Source of the DNA: Phaeobacter sp.
GTDB taxonomy: Bacteria; Pseudomonadota; Alphaproteobacteria; Rhodobacterales; Rhodobacteraceae
Direction of reading: 5' to 3'
DNA length: 32,848 bases
NCBI RefSeq assembly: GCF_022825805.1
Contig: NZ_JAJDWC010000025.1
Span: 1 to 32,848 of the forward strand
Shown: positions 23,661 to 29,727 of the stretch, piece after piece
Layout of the letters: the number at the start of each line of letters is the position of its first letter
How positions within the stretch are numbered: position 1 is the first letter of the stretch
Program-made: the position numbers and the translations under genes
Notes under the pieces: model-generated
What the model was told of the DNA's origin: nothing
The model's input: the letters and a program-made list of their open reading frames with translations, nothing else
Database searches by the model: none

Positions 23661-24500
23661 ATGACTCCCTTCATTGTCGCCATAATCTTATCCGCAGCGA
23701 TCCTGCACGCTGTCTGGAATGCTATCGTCAAAACGGCGACCGATCGTACCACTACGTTGGGGTTGGTGGCCTTCGGTCACGTCATTCCCGGCGCGGTCAT
23801 GGTTATCCTGTTGCCGCTGCCGGAATTGGAAAGCCTGCTCTACGTTGCGTTGTCGACGGTGGTGCATTTTGGGTATTTTTACATGCTTGGGCGGGCCTAT
23901 CAGCATGGTGACCTGAGTGTGGTCTATCCGATTGCGCGGGGCATTGTTCCAGCGCTGGTCGGGCTCTGGGCCATGATCTTCGTTGGTGAAGTTCTGCCGC
24001 TGCAAGCCTGGCTCGGCATCGGGTTGATTGCGGTTGGCATTCAACTCAGCAGCTGGAAGGCGCTGCGCTCGGGGGTGGGGCTGGCTGCGCTGGGCTATGC
24101 CGTTGGAACCGGTGTTTGCATTTCGGTGTATTCGCTTGTGGATGGCGTTGGCGTGCGCTTGTCAGGCAATACACTGAGCTACTGGGCTTGGGGCGCCTTC
24201 ATGCACTGCTTTGTCGCTATGTTTGTGTTTGTCCGCAAACGTGAGACGCTGCCGCAACTTCCGGCTCGGGTCTGGTTGCTGGGCATACTTGGCGGTTTGG
24301 TGTCAATGTCGGCCTATGGCCTTGTTCTGTATGCAAAGAATTTTGCACCGCTCGGTGCTGTCTCGGCCTTGCGGGAAACATCGGTGATCTTTGCCGCTTT
24401 GATCGGTTTTGTCTTCTTGCGGGAGGGCAATTGGAAACGTCGGCTGAGCGCTGCGGTGCTGATGGCCGTTGGCGTCGGTGTCATTGGTACAGCCGTATAG
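23661..24500 (+). CDS. EamA/DMT-superfamily permease
   Basis: About 279 residues with ten predicted membrane helices in two EamA repeats. The first repeat ends near 130 (ILHAVWNAIVK at the start; GDLSVVYPIARGIVPALVGL in helix 4). The second repeats the pattern with APLGAVSALRETSVIFAALIG. Start: ATG at 23661; a GTG four codons earlier is open but its ribosome binding site is too near. It lies 39 bp after the Na/Pi family gene on the same strand. Substrate unknown; members export or import small metabolites. It may move the organic part of the compound handled by this module. Confidence 0.85.
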   Translation: MTPFIVAIILSAAILHAVWNAIVKTATDRTTTLGLVAFGHVIPGAVMVILLPLPELESLLYVALSTVVHFGYFYMLGRAYQHGDLSVVYPIARGIVPALVGLWAMIFVGEVLPLQAWLGIGLIAVGIQLSSWKALRSGVGLAALGYAVGTGVCISVYSLVDGVGVRLSGNTLSYWAWGAFMHCFVAMFVFVRKRETLPQLPARVWLLGILGGLVSMSAYGLVLYAKNFAPLGAVSALRETSVIFAALIGFVFLREGNWKRRLSAAVLMAVGVGVIGTAV

Positions 24501-24922
24501 ACATGGGTACACTTGTTGAAACAGAGGGGAGGTCAGACCAAAGACCAGAATTCTGAAAGATCAGATTTCCAGCTGGAAAATGCGCTCCGGGCCGATTTTA
24601 GATTAAATTCTAGTCGTTTACCGTGATACGCTGATCATGTGTTGTGCAGGAAATCAAATTGGAATGGGAGCGTGAGAAATCCCAACCCAAGCGATTGAGT
24701 TTCGTATTCCGAACGCGTTGTGTGTGTTTGATGTTCGGCAGTTTATCGTAAGGTGAGATCAGACGGTATTTCAGAAACTGGCCACATCGGGTCGCATTTG
24801 CGATATGCTCTGGCCTTATTGATTTCTGAATCTGTCACTGTAGCGAACCGGAGGTGTCTCGCAGTCTCGCACGATCAAAAGCAATAAAAACAAACCAACA
24901 AACCAATAGGGAGAAAGTCACA
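24501..24922. other. 422-bp intergenic region with palindromes, before the polyamine ABC operon
   Basis: No gene is supported here. It holds two perfect palindromes 10 bp apart: CAGAATTCTG at 24546-24555 and TTTCCAGCTGGAAA at 24566-24579. An A/T-rich stretch follows near 24600. A promoter for the downstream transporter operon must lie in this region, but I find no -35/-10 pair good enough to name. The last 60 bp are A-rich and lead into the AGGGAG ribosome binding site. Confidence 0.5.
24546..24579. promoter_or_regulatory. Two adjacent perfect palindromes, candidate regulator binding sites
   Basis: CAGAATTCTG (10 bp) and TTTCCAGCTGGAAA (14 bp) are both perfectly self-complementary and 10 bp apart, about 345 bp before the potD-like start. 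No T-run follows, and short palindromes make poor terminators, so protein binding is more likely. The distance to the next gene leaves their target uncertain. Confidence 0.3.
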
Positions 24923-26047
24923 ATGACCTTGAAGTCAAACACCAACCGGCGCGCCGTGTTGAAGGGAGCAGGTGCAGCTGTTCTGGCAGCACCACTGTAC
25001 AGCAAGAGTGCGCTGGCCTCCTCGGGCGAGATCAATATTTTGATGTGGTCCGACTATCTGCCACCCGAGTTCATCGCAGGTTTTGAAGCCAAAACCGGTA
25101 TCAAGGTGAACTACACTGGCATCGGATCCAACGAAGAAATCATCAACAAGATGAAAGCCACCAAGGGGCAGGGTTTTGATATCGTGTCTCCGACCAACAA
25201 CCGGTCCTTGCAGTGGGGTCCACTCGAGCTGTTGAAGCCGTTTGACATGAACAAGGTCAATGTCGACGCGGTCAACCCGGCAATGGCAAAGATCGGCACC
25301 GACGCATGGAACTTCGAAGGTGCGGGCGTTCACTGGCTGCCTCATATCTGGGGGACAGAGGGTGTCGCCTATCGCACAGACAAGTGGTTGCCAGCGGGTG
25401 ATGCGCCTTCTTATGGCGATGTCTGGTCCGAAGAGAATGCAGGCAAAACCATGGGCCGTGCGCACTCCATGATGCTTGGCGCGGGTCTGCATATGGAAGC
25501 GACAGGGCAGATGGAGCCTGGTTCTGTCTGGGCTGCGTATGAAGATGAAGAGGTCATGCGGAAGGTCTGGGGACAGATCACCGACTGGTGCATTGAGCGC
25601 AAAAACCGCATCAAGCTCATCTGGAATGACGCTGACACCCAGAAAAACGGCTTGCTGAATGAAGGCGTGGTTGTTGGTCAAACTTGGGATGGCCCACCTC
25701 TGGCGCTGAAAGCGGCGGGTGAGCCAGTGCACTATCAAGCGCCTTTGGAAGGGGCCATGGCCTGGGTTGACGGTATGTCGATGCCGGTTGGCGCCGAGAA
25801 CGAAGAGCAGGTCTATGCCTTCATCGACTACGCCTACGAAAAAGAGCCTGCAGGCAAGGCGATTGATAGCCATGGCTACAACTCACCAGTGCTTCAGGCC
25901 GATAGCTTCTCTGGCGATGTCTACAAGAAGAACTTTGCCGAGGCCTATCCTGGCGATTCCCTCGCCAATCTGAACCCGTGGCCGGCGGAAGCCCCATGGT
26001 ACGCAGATGTGCGCACGGAGTTCGTGAACAAGTTCAAGAGCGCCTGA
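24923..26047 (+). CDS. Polyamine-type ABC transporter substrate-binding protein (PotD/PotF family)
   Basis: 374 residues. The N-terminus carries a Tat-like signal (NRRAVLKG at 8-15, then a hydrophobic core and ALA near 30-32), so export by the twin-arginine route is likely. The mature protein starts INILMWSDYLPPEFIAGFEAKTGIKVNY, the usual opening of spermidine/putrescine binding proteins. Start: ATG at 24923, behind AGGGAG; an upstream in-frame start lacks a ribosome binding site. Polyamines are probable but not proven ligands. A 150-bp spacer with two hairpins separates it from the ATPase gene. Confidence 0.9.
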   Translation: MTLKSNTNRRAVLKGAGAAVLAAPLYSKSALASSGEINILMWSDYLPPEFIAGFEAKTGIKVNYTGIGSNEEIINKMKATKGQGFDIVSPTNNRSLQWGPLELLKPFDMNKVNVDAVNPAMAKIGTDAWNFEGAGVHWLPHIWGTEGVAYRTDKWLPAGDAPSYGDVWSEENAGKTMGRAHSMMLGAGLHMEATGQMEPGSVWAAYEDEEVMRKVWGQITDWCIERKNRIKLIWNDADTQKNGLLNEGVVVGQTWDGPPLALKAAGEPVHYQAPLEGAMAWVDGMSMPVGAENEEQVYAFIDYAYEKEPAGKAIDSHGYNSPVLQADSFSGDVYKKNFAEAYPGDSLANLNPWPAEAPWYADVRTEFVNKFKSA

Positions 26048-26067
26048 TCTGAAAGCATAACAACAGA

Positions 26068-26092
26068 CTGGCCTCCATCTTCTGGGGGCCAG
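26068..26092 (+). promoter_or_regulatory. Stem-loop after the binding-protein gene
   Basis: The 9-bp stem CTGGCCTCC / GGGGGCCAG (one G-U pair) has a 7-nt loop, 21 bp after the potD-like stop. It has no T-run. Such hairpins often protect the binding-protein message and attenuate the rest of the operon. Confidence 0.5.
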
Positions 26093-26149
26093 ACACATGC
26101 CGTTCGGCAAAATTCAACATATTATCAATCGGATGCAGTGATGCGGCAG

Positions 26150-26167
26150 CCGGTGGTTCGCCACCGG
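26150..26167 (+). promoter_or_regulatory. UUCG-loop hairpin before the ATPase gene
   Basis: The 7-bp stem CCGGTGG / CCACCGG has a TTCG tetraloop, ending 30 bp before the potA-like ATG. A very stable small hairpin; probably a 3'-end stabiliser or processing signal paired with the stem at 26068-26092. Confidence 0.4.
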
Positions 26168-26197
26168 GGCGGGATCTTGCGCCGAAGGAGAAGCCAA

Positions 26198-27310
26198 ATG
26201 AGTGCTGGGGTTGGCGTAGATCTGGAAAACCTCTGGATCCGCTTTGGAGATTTCGTCGCGGTCCGCGATGCGAATGTCAAAATTAATGGGGGCGACTTCT
26301 TTTCGTTCTTGGGCCCATCCGGCTGCGGTAAAACAACCATACTGCGCGCCGTGTCAGGGTTTCTGGAGCCCAGCGAAGGCAACGTCCTGATCGGTGGAAA
26401 CAACATGCGTGGTATTGGCCCGAACAAACGGCCAACAGCGCTGATTTTTCAGAACCTCGCGTTGTTTCCTCTGATGAAGGTCTGGGAAAACATCACGTTT
26501 TCGATGGAGATCAAAGGCGCCTCCGCAAAGGAGCGGCGGAAGCGGGCAGACGAATTGCTGGATATGATCGCTTTGCCGGGCCAGGGCGACAAACTGCCAT
26601 CGGAGCTTTCTGGTGGACAGAGGCAACGTGTGGCCATTGCACGCGCGCTCTGCGCAGAGCCTGACGTGCTGCTGCTGGACGAGCCGCTTTCTGCGCTTGA
26701 TCTCAAATTGCGACAGCACATGCGGACCGAACTGCGGGAGATCCAGCAACGCGTTGGGATCACCTTTATTTACATCACCCATGACCAGGGTGAAGCGCTG
26801 ACAATGTCGGACAATATCGCAGTTATGAAAGCCGGTGTGATCGATCAGATTGCAGATGGGAAAACCATCTACAACGATCCCGCCACCGCATTTGCCGCCT
26901 CTTTCGTTGGTGAAAACAACGTCTTTCGAGGCAAAGTCAAACGTATCATGGGCGACGAAGCACTGATCTCCACCAATCGGTCAGGTGATTTGGTGGCGAG
27001 GATTTCGTCTGCCAATCAGGGCAAAATGGCCGAAGGCGATGATGCGATGATGTTCATCCGCCCCGAAGCCTTTGCCTTGGCGCCCAATGGGGCAACGGGG
27101 GACCACTTCATTACGGCGCGCGTCAATCATGAGGAGTTCGAGGGCAATGTGTTCAACATCTTCATGGAAGGCGAAGGCGGCAAGGAGCTGAAAGTCTCTA
27201 TCCCGAACCTCGGGCAGTCTTTCGAAGATCACACCGGTCAGAACATCACGCTGGAGTATGAGACGCAGAATGCTGTTGCCGTACCCGCGGGTGAACTGGC
27301 CGCGGAATGA
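26198..27310 (+). CDS. Polyamine-type ABC transporter ATPase (PotA-like)
   Basis: 370 residues. Walker A is GPSGCGKTT (about 40-48), the signature LSGGQRQRVAIARAL, Walker B VLLLDEPLSALD and the H-loop THDQGEAL. A C-terminal TOBE-type regulatory domain occupies about 260-360. Start: ATG at 26198 behind AGGAG; an upstream open extension of 20 codons is Arg-rich and overlaps the hairpin. It is followed after 13 bp by the first permease gene. Confidence 0.93.
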   Translation: MSAGVGVDLENLWIRFGDFVAVRDANVKINGGDFFSFLGPSGCGKTTILRAVSGFLEPSEGNVLIGGNNMRGIGPNKRPTALIFQNLALFPLMKVWENITFSMEIKGASAKERRKRADELLDMIALPGQGDKLPSELSGGQRQRVAIARALCAEPDVLLLDEPLSALDLKLRQHMRTELREIQQRVGITFIYITHDQGEALTMSDNIAVMKAGVIDQIADGKTIYNDPATAFAASFVGENNVFRGKVKRIMGDEALISTNRSGDLVARISSANQGKMAEGDDAMMFIRPEAFALAPNGATGDHFITARVNHEEFEGNVFNIFMEGEGGKELKVSIPNLGQSFEDHTGQNITLEYETQNAVAVPAGELAAE

Positions 27311-27323
27311 GAGGGGCTGAACC

Positions 27324-28244
27324 ATGCCAAGTTTCCTGAAGGAATTCTTCAAAAGGAATGGTGTCGGCATGGGCAGCTTGATGCTGGGTCTGGTCCTGTT
27401 TTGGACCATCGGCCTGATCATACTGCCCCAGCTGTCGATGCTCGACTTTTCGTTCCGCCCGAACCTGCCGCCTCCGGAGATTGGTGGACCAAAAGATGTC
27501 TATACTCTGGAGAACTACAAATATCTGATCTTCGGCCCTGAAGGCGGGAGCCAGGATTACAACGCTGTGGACCTGCGGGTGTTTTTCCGCACCCTCGTGG
27601 CCGCGGTCTGTGTAACGGTCTTCAACCTGATCTTCTGTTATCCGATTGCGTATTATCTGGCGCAGACTAAGGGCAATCACATCCGCATCTTTGCGCTGAT
27701 GCTGATCATCCCTTACTGGATCAATGAAATCCTCCGGGCGTTTGCCTTGCGTATCATCTTTGGCGAAACGGGTGTTTTGAACAATCTGTTCGTGGGCCTC
27801 GGGATATTCGATACGCCCTTTGATTTCATCCGCAATGATATCGCGCTCTATGCCGGTTTGGGGTACGCCTACATCCTGTTGATGATCTTCCCGATCTACA
27901 ACGTGATCGAAAGCCTCGACCGTAATCAGATTGAGGCCGCGCGGGATATGGGGGCCAGCTGGCCAATGATCCATCGCCGGGTCGTGATCCCCTATGCCAA
28001 ACCGGGCATCAGCTCCGGCTGTACAATGGTTTTCATGCTGTCAGCGGGTGCTTTGGCCGCACCGCAGATTCTTGGGGGGCCCTCCAGCCTGTGGTTCACG
28101 CAGCTGATCTATCAGCAATTCAATGACAACTCTGACTGGCCACAGGGCGCAGCCTATGCGGTGGTTCTGCTGGTGACCTGTATCCTGCTGGTGCTGGCCA
28201 TCATGCGCCTGTTCAAGGTGAATATGGGAGATATTGGCAAATGA
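27324..28244 (+). CDS. Polyamine-type ABC transporter permease (PotB-like)
   Basis: 306 residues, six membrane helices, with a large periplasmic loop after helix 1 (about 45-85). The EAA loop IEAARDMGASWPMIHRRVVIPYAKPGI lies around 208-234. The ATG is preceded by GAGGGG. Its stop overlaps the next permease start (ATGA), so the two subunits are made in step. Confidence 0.92.
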   Translation: MPSFLKEFFKRNGVGMGSLMLGLVLFWTIGLIILPQLSMLDFSFRPNLPPPEIGGPKDVYTLENYKYLIFGPEGGSQDYNAVDLRVFFRTLVAAVCVTVFNLIFCYPIAYYLAQTKGNHIRIFALMLIIPYWINEILRAFALRIIFGETGVLNNLFVGLGIFDTPFDFIRNDIALYAGLGYAYILLMIFPIYNVIESLDRNQIEAARDMGASWPMIHRRVVIPYAKPGISSGCTMVFMLSAGALAAPQILGGPSSLWFTQLIYQQFNDNSDWPQGAAYAVVLLVTCILLVLAIMRLFKVNMGDIGK

Positions 28245-29548
28245 AGAGCTTCTCCTTCCTTCGCCTGAGCGTTTGGTTCTATCTGGCAATCTTCTTTGCC
28301 TACCTGCTGGGCCCACTGGTGATCATGTCGGTTACGGCCTTCAATTCACCGGAGTTTCCACGTGCATCCCCGTGGGAATGCCTGACCTTTGAATGGTTTT
28401 CTGCACTGTTTCAGGATGAACGTATCCTGAACGGGATTTGGAACTCGATCTTGGTTGGCGCAGGCACGGTGGTTTTGTCTGTGGCAATGGGGCTGGCGGG
28501 TGCGTTGATGCTGACGCAGATCTGGCCAAAATTGCGGGCGACATACTACACGATCATCATCGCACCGATCCTCATCCCCGGGGTGGTTCTGGGCATTTCA
28601 ACACTGGTGTTCTGGGATCGCATCAACCGTATGTTGGGCCTGGGTGTGGACAGCTTCCTGTCCAACGGTTTGTTCCTGACGATCATTGGTCAATCGACCT
28701 TTATTGCCAGCTACTGCATGTTGGTGTTGGTGGCGCGTCTGCAGCGGTATGATATCGCCTTGACCGAAGCGGCACTGGATCTGGGGGCAACCCACACTCA
28801 GGCGTTTCGCAAAGTGCTGCTGCCCTTCATGAAGCCTGCAATTGCTTCTGCCGCTGTGCTTGCGTTCCTGGCTTCGTTCGAAAACTACAACACCACGACC
28901 TTCACTTTCGGTGAATATCCAACGTTGACGATCGAGCTGGCACAGAAAGTCCGCTATGGGATCACCCCCGCGATCTCGGCCTTGGCGTTCATCATCGTTG
29001 TGTTGACGGTTTTTGCGGCCCTTGCCAATGAAGCTAACATTCGCCGCAAGGAGCTGGTGGCTGCTGCACGCAAGGATGCAACGGTTGAAGAGCTGGAAAG
29101 TGGCCGTATGCGTCTGCCAAACTTCTTCAGCTCAAACTGGGCGGCTGTTGGCCTGGTTGTTTTGGCCTGTCTGACAGTTGCGACAGTGGGTACTGCGACG
29201 GTCTATAGTCCGCAGCAGTGTATCGCTGATATTCGTGAGCAGAAGCGTCTGGAGACAGAACAGCGCATTCAGGAATTGCGTCAGCGCCGCGCAGAGGAAG
29301 CCGCGCGCAGAGCAGCAGAAGAGGCGGAAAGCGGTGCTGATAGCACTGGTGGACAGTCCAAACCTGCTGCCGGTGGCAATAGTTCGGGGTTCGGTGGTGC
29401 TTTCGCTCCAAGTGCGCTTGGCGGTGACAGCAGCACAGATGATCCTGATACGGGTGCAGATGCCGCGCCAGAGCAAGACAGTGGCTCTGGGTTCGGCGGT
29501 GCGTTTGACCCAAACGCGCTGTCAGGTGGGGGTGACGACGGCAACTGA
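28241..29548 (+). CDS. Polyamine-type ABC transporter permease (PotC-like) with long C-terminal extension
   Basis: 435 residues, against about 260-280 for usual PotC proteins. Residues 1-268 are the six-helix permease, with EAA loop EAALDLGATHTQAFRKVLLP around 176-195. The extension adds a charged linker (269-298), a seventh membrane helix (about 300-322), a highly charged Glu/Arg/Ala helix likely to be a coiled coil (328-364), and a Gly/Ser/Asp-rich tail. That tail has two copies of SGFGGAFxPxAL (382-393 and 416-427). With a seventh helix the tail should lie in the periplasm. The extension is in frame, ends just before the operon terminator, and shows similar base composition, so it is not an obvious read-through artefact. 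Confidence 0.9.
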   Translation: MKSFSFLRLSVWFYLAIFFAYLLGPLVIMSVTAFNSPEFPRASPWECLTFEWFSALFQDERILNGIWNSILVGAGTVVLSVAMGLAGALMLTQIWPKLRATYYTIIIAPILIPGVVLGISTLVFWDRINRMLGLGVDSFLSNGLFLTIIGQSTFIASYCMLVLVARLQRYDIALTEAALDLGATHTQAFRKVLLPFMKPAIASAAVLAFLASFENYNTTTFTFGEYPTLTIELAQKVRYGITPAISALAFIIVVLTVFAALANEANIRRKELVAAARKDATVEELESGRMRLPNFFSSNWAAVGLVVLACLTVATVGTATVYSPQQCIADIREQKRLETEQRIQELRQRRAEEAARRAAEEAESGADSTGGQSKPAAGGNSSGFGGAFAPSALGGDSSTDDPDTGADAAPEQDSGSGFGGAFDPNALSGGGDDGN

Positions 29549-29569
29549 CCGTGCCCACGATTGGTGATG

Positions 29570-29604
29570 AACCTGTCCGGATCTTGGTCCGGGCAGGTTT
29601 TTTT
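29570..29604 (+). terminator. Intrinsic terminator of the polyamine ABC operon
   Basis: The 12-bp stem AACCTGTCCGGA / TCCGGGCAGGTT (one G-U pair) has a 6-nt loop and runs into seven T residues. It begins 21 bp after the stop. Confidence 0.93.
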
Positions 29605-29727
29605 GTTGGCGTCTGGCAAAAAGGATGCGAGGCGGTGGAACGCCCGCGCATCAGGTCAAGCGATTTGCCCTGATACTCAGCAGACGCTTCACAGTCCCAC
29701 TTTTGGCCAACACCCGAGTATCTGAGC

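Noticed and set aside
28990-29548. PotC C-terminal extension as a frameshift or stop-codon read-through
   Set aside because: The frame continues with membrane-helix, charged-helix and repeat character, with synonymous differences between the repeats, and ends properly before the terminator.
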